The position numbers and the translations under genes are program-made. Shown piece by piece: positions 1 to 7,308 of a DNA stretch of 11,946 nucleotides (positions within the stretch are counted from its first letter, which is position 1; each line of letters starts with the position of its first letter). Below the pieces are notes generated by a model. The model worked only from the letters and a program-made list of their open reading frames with translations, ran no database searches and was not told the origin of the DNA. This DNA comes from Candidatus Krumholzibacteriia bacterium (GTDB lineage: Bacteria > Krumholzibacteriota > Krumholzibacteriia > LZORAL124-64-63): assembly GCA_029935695.1 (NCBI GenBank), contig JAOZJV010000045.1, positions 1-11,946 of the forward strand, read 5' to 3'.

Positions 1-231
1 GCTCTGGTCGCCGGTGGTGGCGTGGCGGGGCTGACGCACTTTGGCACCAGCCTGGGGCGTGCAGGCAGCACTGCGACCACGGGTGGCTTGGCCAATCCTC
101 TTTATGCTACAGTGGAAACGGGTTTGGCTACGGTGCTGACCATTCTGGCCATTGCTTTGCCTTTGGGAGCTTTGGTTTTGATTGTGATTTTGGGACGGAG
201 AGTCATTATGTCCCGTGTTTTCCGTCGTTGA
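1..231 (+). CDS. DUF4126-type membrane protein, C-terminal fragment
   Basis: The reading frame is open from base 1 and ends at the TGA at 229-231, so only the last 76 residues are present and the true start lies upstream. The fragment holds a glycine-rich stretch (AGGGVAGLTHFGTSLGRAG), then STATTGGLANPLYATVETG, a hydrophobic helix (about residues 47-67) and a basic tail ending RVFRR. The STATTGGLxNPxxATxE block followed by a last membrane helix and a basic cytoplasmic end is what I remember of DUF4126 integral membrane proteins, whose function is unknown. It converges with the ATPase pseudogene downstream. A GTG at 22 could start a short ORF, but the frame continues upstream and family similarity covers the first residues, so I treat it as internal. 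The family call is from memory of the motif; that this is the end of a membrane protein is clear. Confidence 0.7.
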   Translation, partial: ALVAGGGVAGLTHFGTSLGRAGSTATTGGLANPLYATVETGLATVLTILAIALPLGALVLIVILGRRVIMSRVFRR

Positions 232-260
232 AGCTCTTAAATTTCGACATATTTCATCAT

Positions 261-292
261 CCCCCCGGGGGGAACATTTACCCCCCGGGGGG
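261..292. repeat. Duplicated 12-bp GC palindrome in a convergent gap (possible bidirectional terminator)
   Basis: The 12-mer CCCCCCGGGGGG occurs at 261-272 and again at 281-292, separated by AACATTTA. Each copy is its own reverse complement, so the pair is at once a direct repeat, an inverted repeat and two single palindromes. The two copies could fold into one 12-bp all-GC stem with an 8-base loop on either strand. The site sits in the 124-bp gap (232-355) between the end of the DUF4126 gene and the end of the convergent ATPase pseudogene, where a bidirectional terminator would be expected. There is no T-run directly after the stem on either strand, so it is not a classical intrinsic terminator. 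I see nothing else in the gap. Confidence 0.6.
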
Positions 293-355
293 TAAGATTC
301 TGATTTTGCCAGCAAACGTTGCTTGTGGCCAATGGGTCAAGTTTTCAACAGCTAT

Positions 356-1311
356 TTAGTAATTTTTCCAAAGCAACCAATGTTTGAAAAATGGATTGAC
401 GAATTTATACTCTCCCTGATAACGGTAAATAACTCTGAGTTTCATCAGTCGCTTCAAGGCCTTTTGTACTGAAGCAGGATGTGTGATTCCCACTCCTTCC
501 AAAAATTCTGCCGACAATGGTGACTGGCCTCCCTTGAAAAAATCAGTTCAAATGCTTTCTGAAAATGACTTTCAGAAATACTCTCCCCTTGAGAACTTGT
601 ATCCCAAAGTGCCCCGCATAATTCTTGGATATCACCGGGCACCGTGTCTCCAATAAAAATAATCTGATTCAGGGTTTCATTGGATATTTTCCTTTTGCCT
701 TTTCTGAATTTTGCTTTCAGGAAAGCAATAAATTCATCCTCTTGCAAAGCATGAACATCCAGGGTGGTTGCTGATTTGAAGAAAGGACTGTCGGCATTTA
801 AAAAAATATCACGCATGTCATTGCGAATACTTCCTGAAAATACATATGCAATTTCACCTTGAAGTTGGATCTTACTTCGCAGCAAGGCCAAAACCTGACT
901 TGAATCTGGAAGATTGAGAACATCCTGAAATTCATCAAATACAACGATAACCGGACGTTGTTTATTCATGTCATAAATTAAATCCAAGGAAATGGTGGGA
1001 CGCAATCGTGACAAACTTTTGACCAGTTTCTCGAGTTTTCCCGCCTGGTTTTCAACTGAAATAATAGCCTTTAACATTCGACGGCATAGGTCATCTGTGG
1101 TTTTGATTTCCAGAAGATCGATATAGATCATTTGAAAATTTTGGGTTCGCCCAAAAGCCTCATGAACAAGAGATGTCTTGCCCATTCTTCGCTCAATTTG
1201 CAAAACCACATTTTGGCCTGATTTTGCAAAACCAATGAGTTGCTTGATAAGCTCTGGCCGTGGACAAAAGTCTTCATTTCCTACAACTTGGCCATATTTG
1301 AATGGATTCAC
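356..1311 (-). pseudogene. RRMGKTS-type P-loop ATPase with winged helix, frame-broken
   Basis: This belongs to the P-loop ATPases similar to the archaeal ATPase_2 family (STAND-related, role usually unknown). I place the start at GTG 1311, behind a strong AGGGAGGT (1319-1326) with a 7-nt gap. An in-frame ATG at 1368 would put the start in the likely -35 box. Seen: an N-terminal NPFKYG...DFCPRPEL, a P-loop IERRMGKTS around residues 39-47, Walker B VIVVFDEFQD (D126, E127), and a FSGSIRNDM motif. The first frame stops at 454-456. A second minus frame, open from 547 to the TAA at 356-358, encodes an excellent winged-helix tail: GGQSPLSAEFLEGVG, then SVQKALKRLMK, then YKFVNPFFKHWLLWKNY. The frames meet at a run of six A on the plus strand (537-542); one extra base there would join them as LIFFKGGQS. 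From memory, relatives have some 20-25 more residues here, so a small deletion is the alternative. The first P-loop residue, normally Gly, is Ile39. The gene is visibly A+T-richer than its neighbours, hinting at transfer. Confidence 0.8.
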
Positions 1312-1341
1312 CTTTATAACCTCCCTGAATGTATGCCGAAG

Positions 1342-1368
1342 AGCATAACGCCAATCAGCATATGTCAA
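1342..1368 (-). promoter_or_regulatory. Possible sigma70-type promoter of the ATPase gene
   Basis: On the minus strand a perfect TTGACA (1368-1363) is followed, 15 bases later, by TATGCT (1347-1342). Transcription would start near 1335, leaving a short leader before the AGGGAGGT ribosome site and the GTG at 1311. The spacing is two bases shorter than ideal, so this is a moderate candidate. Its position supports the GTG start over the upstream ATG at 1368, and suggests the ATPase gene is transcribed on its own rather than only from the glycyl radical operon. Confidence 0.35.
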
Positions 1369-1426
1369 CTAATTTGCGATTTAAAAGAATATTAAGAGCC
1401 GCATTAATCGAAGTTAACATTTCCCT

Positions 1427-2350
1427 TCACCACCTTGAACTCAACCTTGCATCCAGCCCATGGTTTTTGAGCAGAGCCACCACTTCTTCCTGGCGTTCAG
1501 CAGTGGGCTCGGCCAACGGACCCGGATGATGAATTCGTCCCAGCCTGGAATATTTCTGACTGGCAATGTTGTGATAAGAAAGAACATCCACACGCCTGGG
1601 TGGGCCAGCCAGCCCGGCGATGAAGGCGGCCGATTCTTCAATGTTTTCCAGGTCGTCGTTGACACCGCCTATCAGGGGAATTCTTATGTCGATGGTTCGG
1701 CCGGTTTTGGCAAGAGCCTGCAGGTTTCTCAAAATCAATTCGTTGCCCATACCTGTAAATTTTTCATGATTCACTGAATCCATCATTTTTAAATCGTACA
1801 GAAAATGCTCGGTGTGCTCGGCCACTTCCAGCAATGTTTTTTCAGGGACCAGCCCGGCGGTATCAACTGTGCGGTGAATTTGATTTTGTCCGCATTGTTT
1901 CAGCAACTCCAAAAGAAAAACGGGAAACATCAGGGGCTCGCCTCCTGAAAAAGAGACACCTCCTCCAGACTGATCATAAAACGTGATCTCTTTTTTGATG
2001 GCCACCATGATTTCATCCACCGACATTTCGCGACCCGACATTTCCGTGGCATTGGTCGGGCAAACCTCTGCGCACACACTGCAAAGGCGGCAAAGATCCG
2101 GGTCAGTCACAACACCATCGGGTGTGAGTCTGCAGGCCTGGTTGGGGCAATGTTTGACGCACTCTCCGCAGCCAATGCACTTGGCTGAAGAATACATTTT
2201 CTCTTTTTGGCCGGAATAGCTTTCGGGGTTGTGACACCAGGGGCACCGCAAAGGGCAACCCTTGAAGAAAATGGTTGTGCGAATGCCCGGACCATCGTTG
2301 ATGGCGTACCGTTTGATGTCAAATATCAGAGGCGTTTCAATCATTGGCAC
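1427..2350 (-). CDS. Glycyl radical enzyme activase (radical SAM, with two ferredoxin-type clusters)
   Basis: This cytosolic enzyme cleaves S-adenosylmethionine reductively and removes a hydrogen atom from the conserved glycine of its partner, creating the stable glycyl radical. In the 307 residues I see the radical SAM cysteines GCPLRCPWC (C32, C36, C39; the CX3CX2C spacing of this family), a two-cluster ferredoxin insert (C58, C61, C64, C68 and C87, C90, C93, C97), and the SAM-contacting FSGGEPL near residue 135. The insert is typical of activases for dehydratase, decarboxylase and lyase-type glycyl radical enzymes, and is absent from the short pyruvate formate-lyase activase. It starts 29 bases after the stop of the glycyl radical enzyme, so the two almost certainly share a transcript. 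The start is GTG 2350 with GGGA five bases before it, or ATG two codons later (2344). The enzyme class is certain; the substrate partner is inferred from adjacency. Confidence 0.93.
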   Translation of the reverse strand: MPMIETPLIFDIKRYAINDGPGIRTTIFFKGCPLRCPWCHNPESYSGQKEKMYSSAKCIGCGECVKHCPNQACRLTPDGVVTDPDLCRLCSVCAEVCPTNATEMSGREMSVDEIMVAIKKEITFYDQSGGGVSFSGGEPLMFPVFLLELLKQCGQNQIHRTVDTAGLVPEKTLLEVAEHTEHFLYDLKMMDSVNHEKFTGMGNELILRNLQALAKTGRTIDIRIPLIGGVNDDLENIEESAAFIAGLAGPPRRVDVLSYHNIASQKYSRLGRIHHPGPLAEPTAERQEEVVALLKNHGLDARLSSRW

Positions 2351-2379
2351 GATTTTCCCAAATCAAATAATCGCTTTAT

Positions 2380-4743
2380 TTAAAAGCTGTCATTTTCAGT
2401 TCGGTCGATCACTTCCTGCTGCAGGTCGGCATTCATGTCATTGAAATAATCGCTGTAGCCGGCCATGCGAACCAGCAGGTCCTTGTAATCTTCGGGATGT
2501 TTCTGGGCTGCCAGCAGGGTGGGCGTATCGACAATATTGAATTGGATGTGATGCCCGCCCAGAGCAAAATAACTGCGGATCAACTGGCCCAGTTTGGTGA
2601 TGTCCTCATCTGTTTTCACCAGGCTCGGCAGGAAGCGCTGATTGAGCAGGGTCCCTCCCGATTTCACATGGTCGATTTTGGTCAAAGATTTGATAACCGC
2701 CCCCGGCCCATGAGTATCGCAGCCGTGCGAAGGCGATGTTCCATCGGAAATGGATTTGCCGGCAAGCCGGCCGTTAGGCGTTGCTCCCATCACTTTGCCA
2801 AAATAAACATGGCAAGTGGTTGAAAGCATATTCAGATGGTATTTGCCATTTTCCTTGGTGCTGGGCTGACCATCGATAGCCTCCAGCAGATCGTCATAAA
2901 CCTGTTTAGCGATATCGTCGGCAGCATCGTCGTCATTTCCAAAAAACGGGGTCTTGTTGAGAATGGTCTGGCGTTGAACTTCAGCCCCTTCAAAATTACT
3001 GGCCACCATGTTCAGTAGTTTATCCATGGAGAATGTTTCTTTTTCATAAACATGGTTCCTGATGGCCGACAGACTGTCAGTGACGGTGCCCAAACCACAG
3101 CACTGAATGTAGTTGGTGTTGTAACGGGGCCCGCTGTTGTAATAATCCCTGCCCCGGGCAATGCAATCGTCAATGAACACCGATAAAAATGGAGCGGGGG
3201 AATATTTGGCAAACATTCTGTCGATGTAATTGCTGACCCTTATTTTCTGGTCGATGATGAAATTCAGCTGCTTGAGAAAAGCTTCGTACAACTCTTCGTA
3301 GGTTTTGAAATCACGGGGATCGCCCGTTTGAATACCGGCGGTTTTACCCGTGACCGGATCAAGGCCATTGTTGAGAGTTACTTCGAAAATTTTCGGTACG
3401 TTAAGGTAACCTGTCAGCAGGTACGCCTCTTTGCCGAAGGCCCCCACTTCAATGCATCCACTGCAGCCGCCTTCACGGGCATCTTCAATAGACTTGCCTG
3501 AGCGTAGCATTTCCTGGATGTAAATATCCGGGTTGAAAACAGAGGGATAACCGTATCCCTGGCGAATCACCTTGCATGCCGTGTCGAGAAAACGGTTGGG
3601 TGTTTTGGAACTGATGTGAACCGAGTTGCCCGGTTGCAGAATATGCAGTTCTTCGATGATCTCCAGCATGATGTACGAGACTTCGCTCACTCCATCGGAA
3701 CCATCGGCCTTAACCCCGCCGATATTGATGTTCGTAAAGTCATTGTAAGTGCCGCTCTCCAGGGCGGTGATGCCCACCTTGGGAGGAGCTGGATGATTGT
3801 TGACTTTGATCCAGAAGCAGCTGATCAGTTCTTTGGCCTGCTGCCGGGTCAAGACACCGGCGGCTAATTCTTTCTCGTAAAAAGGAGTCAGGTGCTGGTC
3901 AAAATGACCCGGATTCATGGCATCCCAGCCGTTGAGTTCCGTGATGGTTCCCAAATGCACAAACCAGTACATTTGGATGGCTTCCCATAAGGTTCGCGGG
4001 GCATGGGCCGGAACCCACCGGCACACTTCGGCAATGCGCAGCAATTCATCTTTGCGAATCGGGTCTGTTTCCCGGGCCGCTTTTTCATCAGCCAGGTCCG
4101 CGTGGCGCTCAGCAAAAACAATGGCCGCGTCGCAGGAAATATCCATGGCCTTCAGTTGTTCGGCTTTATCTGTGGCCTCGGCATCGTTCAGGTAGTCCAA
4201 TGTGCCCAGGTGCCCGGCAATTTCCTTTTTAAAATCCAACAGGCCTTTCCGGTAAATTTTCCCGTCAAGGCAGGTGTGCCCCGGAGCGCGCTGTTCCATG
4301 AATTCCGTGAACAGACCGGCTTCGTAAGCTGCCTTCCACTGCTCGGGCACATGGTTGAAAATGCGCTCCCTCTGGGTGCGGCCCTGCCAGTAGGGAATCA
4401 CTTCCCGCTGGTAAATTTGAATATCTTCTTCACTGATGCTATAAGGCTGTTTTTCACGGGTGTTGAGGACATGGAAATCTTCAACCGAGTGGCAGGTCAA
4501 TTCAGGAAAAGTGGGCACCGATTTGGGATGCGGCCCGCGCTCACCAACGATGAGCTCGTCATCCCCCAGATAAAGGGTTTTTTGTTTGCAGATTTCGAGG
4601 TAGTTGAGGGCCCGCATGACCGGAACCGAAAACTTACCGTGGTTTTCGACATAAAAACGGGTTTCGATCAAGGCTCTTTCAATGGAGAGGGTGTGCTCCT
4701 GCTCCACGCTCAACTGGCGCAGCCTTTGAATTCGCGGATTCAT
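2380..4743 (-). CDS. hypD: Glycyl radical enzyme, probable trans-4-hydroxy-L-proline dehydratase (HypD-like)
   Basis: Likely reaction: radical dehydration of trans-4-hydroxy-L-proline to 1-pyrroline-5-carboxylate, an anaerobic step that feeds proline synthesis or reduction. I choose ATG 4743 (787 residues), preceded by AAGGAG; the frame runs open to 4878 but the extra 45 residues look non-coding. Seen: catalytic GGCSGCIEVG with C430 and E432, and the glycyl radical loop RMAGYSDYF with G762. The HypD residues I recall (H160, D278, S334, F340, C434, E436, Y450, T645, G765) align by eye with H156, D274, S330, F336, C430, E432, Y446, T642 and G762, at a constant offset of 4 then 3. That, and the near-equal length, favour HypD over pyruvate formate-lyase or 4-hydroxyphenylacetate decarboxylase; no HpdC-like small subunit is present. 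One difference: C427 stands where HypD has Thr (GGTSGC). No proline pathway gene lies nearby, so the substrate is inferred. This hypD is unrelated to the hydrogenase maturation gene of that name. Confidence 0.78.
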   Translation of the reverse strand: MNPRIQRLRQLSVEQEHTLSIERALIETRFYVENHGKFSVPVMRALNYLEICKQKTLYLGDDELIVGERGPHPKSVPTFPELTCHSVEDFHVLNTREKQPYSISEEDIQIYQREVIPYWQGRTQRERIFNHVPEQWKAAYEAGLFTEFMEQRAPGHTCLDGKIYRKGLLDFKKEIAGHLGTLDYLNDAEATDKAEQLKAMDISCDAAIVFAERHADLADEKAARETDPIRKDELLRIAEVCRWVPAHAPRTLWEAIQMYWFVHLGTITELNGWDAMNPGHFDQHLTPFYEKELAAGVLTRQQAKELISCFWIKVNNHPAPPKVGITALESGTYNDFTNINIGGVKADGSDGVSEVSYIMLEIIEELHILQPGNSVHISSKTPNRFLDTACKVIRQGYGYPSVFNPDIYIQEMLRSGKSIEDAREGGCSGCIEVGAFGKEAYLLTGYLNVPKIFEVTLNNGLDPVTGKTAGIQTGDPRDFKTYEELYEAFLKQLNFIIDQKIRVSNYIDRMFAKYSPAPFLSVFIDDCIARGRDYYNSGPRYNTNYIQCCGLGTVTDSLSAIRNHVYEKETFSMDKLLNMVASNFEGAEVQRQTILNKTPFFGNDDDAADDIAKQVYDDLLEAIDGQPSTKENGKYHLNMLSTTCHVYFGKVMGATPNGRLAGKSISDGTSPSHGCDTHGPGAVIKSLTKIDHVKSGGTLLNQRFLPSLVKTDEDITKLGQLIRSYFALGGHHIQFNIVDTPTLLAAQKHPEDYKDLLVRMAGYSDYFNDMNADLQQEVIDRTENDSF

Positions 4744-4837
4744 GCCCTCTCCTTGATGCTGGGGAATGTTTCTGTGTTCCCTAGGATAACACCCGGCCAT
4801 GCCACCGGAAAATCGAATTTTTGAGATTGCATCCTTT

Positions 4838-4856
4838 TTATACCTGCTGCGTATAA
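4838..4856. promoter_or_regulatory. Inverted repeat in a divergent promoter region (possible operator)
   Basis: TTATAC (4838-4843) and GTATAA (4851-4856) form perfect 6-base arms around a 7-base centre, CTGCTGC. The repeat sits in the 155-bp gap between the divergent starts of the glycyl radical enzyme (4743) and the transporter (4899), as expected for a shared operator of a dimeric regulator. The right arm plus the next base gives TATAAC (4852-4857), a usable plus-strand -10 box, and the left arm reads TATAAA-like on the minus strand, so the arms may themselves be -10 elements. I found no convincing -35 partner at ideal spacing for either direction. Confidence 0.35.
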
Positions 4857-4898
4857 CCTCTTTTGCCAAACCCCGCAAACGAGTAAAATCCAGGGAAT

Positions 4899-6161
4899 AT
4901 GACTGCCTCAGCCATTAAACGACTGTTCAACATCGAAGACCGGGAACTCGGTCCTGCCCTGCTGTCCGGCCTGCTTTTCTTCCTCATTCTCTGCGGCTAC
5001 TATATTCTGCGCCCCTTGCGTGAAGAAATGGGCCTCAACGGAGGCGTCCGCAATCTCCCGTGGCTGTACCTGGCCAACCTGGGTATCATGCTGGCCCTCG
5101 CTCCGGTGTTCGGAGCCGTGGCCACCCGCTGGGCCCGCCGCACTTTCGTGCCGGCCGTCTACCTGTTTTTCATGACCAACATGCTGATGTTCTTTGTGGC
5201 CATGAAGGTTGTGCCCGACAGCGGCGAAGTCATGCTGGGACGGGTTTTTTACGTGTGGGTCAGCGTGTACAACATGTGGGCGGTGTCCCTGTTCTGGGCC
5301 TTCATGGCCGATGGCTTCGGCCTTGAAAGCAGCAAGCGACTGTTTGGCCTGATTGCTGTGGGAGGCAGCCTGGGAGCCGTGCTCGGTTCATCCATCACGT
5401 CACTTTTTGTGGAAGCTGCAGGCCGGTCCAATCTCATTCTGGTTTCTGCTGTTTTCATGCTGGCGGCGGCCATGGTGATCATCCGGTTGGGACGCCGTTT
5501 GCCCGGCACAGCCGCCACACGTCACGGAGAAACCACAGACCGTGGTCATTTCTGGTCCGGCATGAGCGATTTCCTGCGTTCTCCTTACCTGCTGGCCATC
5601 GGGGCCTACCTTTTTCTGTTCAGCCTCTCCTCCACGTTCCTGTATTTCGAACAGGCTGAAATTGTGGACGCTGCCGTTTCCACCCGCGAAGCCAAGGCCA
5701 GAATTTTTGCGAACATTGATGTGTGGGTCAACGTCCTGACCTTCTTCATCCAGATTTTCCTGACCGGCCGGCTTATTTCCCGCCTCGGTGTGGGTGGCGT
5801 GCTGCTCATCCTGCCCGCCCTGACGGTGGTGGGTTTCCTCGGACTGAGCATCGCCCCGGTTCTGCCGGTTCTTGTGGCATTCCAGATTATGCGCCGGGCG
5901 GCCAATTACGCCCTGTCCCGACCCGCGCGCGAAACGCTTTTCACCATCGTCAGCAGAGATCAGAAATACAAAGCCAAGAGTTTCATCGACACCTTCGTTT
6001 ATCGTGGTGGCGACATGCTTGGCGCTTCCGCATTTGCGGCCCTTGGCAGCCTCGGCATGGGACTTTCCGGCATTGCCCTGGTGGCAGTGCCGCCCGCTTT
6101 GCTGTGGGGCGTTTTTGGTGTTTTCCTGGGTAAGAAACAGATACAACAAGGAGAGAAATAA
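4899..6161 (+). CDS. MFS-type transporter related to ADP/ATP carrier proteins
   Basis: A 420-residue inner-membrane protein with about 12 hydrophobic helices (for example residues 18-37, 54-74, 85-103, 115-137, 150-170, 178-196, 230-250, 275-290, 299-330 and 372-410). Seen motifs: YYILRPLREEMG (34-45) after helix 1, FWAFMADGFG...KRLFGLIAVGGSLGA (132-160) in the middle, and SRPARETLFTIVSRDQKYKAKSF (340-362) in a late cytosolic loop. These are shared with MFS proteins resembling the plastid/rickettsial ATP:ADP antiporters (Tlc/Npt), but many free-living bacteria carry such proteins and their substrate is unknown, so nucleotide transport is only a possibility. The AGGGA upstream lies just two bases from the ATG, closer than usual. 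The stop codon shares one base with the start of the next gene (TAATG), so translation of the two is coupled. Confidence 0.85.
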   Translation: MTASAIKRLFNIEDRELGPALLSGLLFFLILCGYYILRPLREEMGLNGGVRNLPWLYLANLGIMLALAPVFGAVATRWARRTFVPAVYLFFMTNMLMFFVAMKVVPDSGEVMLGRVFYVWVSVYNMWAVSLFWAFMADGFGLESSKRLFGLIAVGGSLGAVLGSSITSLFVEAAGRSNLILVSAVFMLAAAMVIIRLGRRLPGTAATRHGETTDRGHFWSGMSDFLRSPYLLAIGAYLFLFSLSSTFLYFEQAEIVDAAVSTREAKARIFANIDVWVNVLTFFIQIFLTGRLISRLGVGGVLLILPALTVVGFLGLSIAPVLPVLVAFQIMRRAANYALSRPARETLFTIVSRDQKYKAKSFIDTFVYRGGDMLGASAFAALGSLGMGLSGIALVAVPPALLWGVFGVFLGKKQIQQGEK

Positions 6162-7285
6162 TGAGTATGAATCGTCGTTCTTTCGTAAAATATGCCGGGC
6201 TTGGTACCCTGGCTGCCGGGGCCCTGAAGCCTGCCTCGGCCCTGGCGGATTTCACCCCTCTGCGCAGTGAGCGCCGTCTGAAAATTCTCATTCTCGGCGG
6301 CACTGCTTTTCTGGGGCCGGCCATTGTGCGCCACGCGCGCAGCCAGGGGCATCAGCTGACTCTGTTCACCCGCGGCAAAACCAACGTGGACCTCTTTCCC
6401 GATATCGAAATGCTGCTTGGCGACCGGGACGGCAATCTGGATGCGTTGAAAAACCGCGACTGGGATGTGGTTATCGACACCTGTGGTTATCTTCCCCGTC
6501 TGGTCACCGATTCGGCCCGGCTTCTGGCCGATCATGTGGGACAGTATATCTTCATTTCCTCTATCTCAGTTTTTGCCGATTTTTCCAAACCCGGTCTGGA
6601 CGAATCGTCTCCCGTTGGGGTTCTGGAAGATGAATCCGTTGAAGAAATTACCGGCCTGACCTACGGCCCTTTGAAAGCTCTGTGCGAACAGGCCGCTGAA
6701 CGGGAAATGCGGGGACGCTCCACTACCATCCGGCCCGGGCTCATTGTAGGCCCCATGGACCGCACCGACCGCTTCACCTACTGGCCCGTGCGCATTGCCA
6801 AAGGCGGCGAAGTGCTTACTCCTGAAAGTCCCGACGTTGTCACCCAGGTGATCGATGTCAACGACCTGGCCATGTTCATTGTGCGTTGCGCCGAACGGAA
6901 CATCACTGGAACATTCAACGCCACCTCACCCGCGGGTGAATTGAATATGGGCGAGCTGTTCGAATCCTGTAAAAAGGTATCCGGATCCGATGCCACTTTC
7001 ACCTACGTCTCCTACGCATTCATGCAGGAGAAAGAGCTCCAGGAATGGAGCGACATCCCCGTGTACGTGCACCTTGAAGGACCCGAGGCGGGGCATCCCT
7101 TCATCAATGTGAACAAAGCGGTGCGGCAAGGGTTGACATTCAGGCCTATTTCGGAAACCATAAGGGATACTTTAAATTGGTGGGCCACAGTTTCCCGGGA
7201 ACGCAAGGATCGACCCATGCGGTCGGGACTTACGGCCGAGCGCGAAAAAGAAGCGCTGGAAGCGTGGCACGACAAAAACGGGTGA
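6161..7285 (+). CDS. Tat-signal NAD-dependent epimerase/dehydratase (extended SDR)
   Basis: A 374-residue extended short-chain dehydrogenase/reductase. The N-terminus is a twin-arginine signal: NRRSFVKYAGLGTLAAGAL (4-22) with likely cleavage after the ASA or ALA near residues 27-29, so the folded protein is predicted to be exported with its cofactor. The mature part begins with a Rossmann strand and the dinucleotide loop ILGGTAFLG (44-52). An FISSISVFA strand (131-139) precedes the catalytic pair Y168 and K172 in TYGPLKALCE, followed by RPGLIVGPMDRTD (191-203). The active-site set therefore looks intact. The substrate is unknown; relatives act on nucleotide sugars or are uncharacterised. The start ATG at 6161 overlaps the transporter stop and has AAGGAG seven bases upstream; an ATG two codons later (6167) is possible. 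Export is a prediction from the signal. Confidence 0.88.
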   Translation: MSMNRRSFVKYAGLGTLAAGALKPASALADFTPLRSERRLKILILGGTAFLGPAIVRHARSQGHQLTLFTRGKTNVDLFPDIEMLLGDRDGNLDALKNRDWDVVIDTCGYLPRLVTDSARLLADHVGQYIFISSISVFADFSKPGLDESSPVGVLEDESVEEITGLTYGPLKALCEQAAEREMRGRSTTIRPGLIVGPMDRTDRFTYWPVRIAKGGEVLTPESPDVVTQVIDVNDLAMFIVRCAERNITGTFNATSPAGELNMGELFESCKKVSGSDATFTYVSYAFMQEKELQEWSDIPVYVHLEGPEAGHPFINVNKAVRQGLTFRPISETIRDTLNWWATVSRERKDRPMRSGLTAEREKEALEAWHDKNG

Positions 7286-7308
7286 GATACTGAAAGGGCG
7301 CATGCGGC

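Noticed and set aside
1312..1368. The longer ATPase start at ATG 1368
   Set aside because: It overlaps a TTGACA box and adds residues unlike the family, while GTG 1311 has a near-perfect ribosome site and begins the conserved NPFKYG segment.
2380..4743. 4-hydroxyphenylacetate decarboxylase (HpdB) or pyruvate formate-lyase
   Set aside because: There is no HpdC-like small subunit gene. The length and the HypD-type substrate residues fit hydroxyproline dehydratase better, and the single-Cys-x-Glu motif differs from the Cys-Cys site of pyruvate formate-lyase.
4003..4824. A 273-residue plus-strand frame opposite the glycyl radical enzyme
   Set aside because: It is fully antisense to a confidently identified enzyme, lacks family motifs and has no clear ribosome site.
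4744..4878. A 45-residue N-terminal extension of the glycyl radical enzyme
   Set aside because: The extra residues do not resemble the family start, and ATG 4743 has an AAGGAG site and gives the usual length.
5400..6149. A 249-residue minus-strand frame opposite the transporter
   Set aside because: It is His/Gln/Gly-rich antisense sequence with no motif; the plus-strand frame has clear membrane helices and family motifs.
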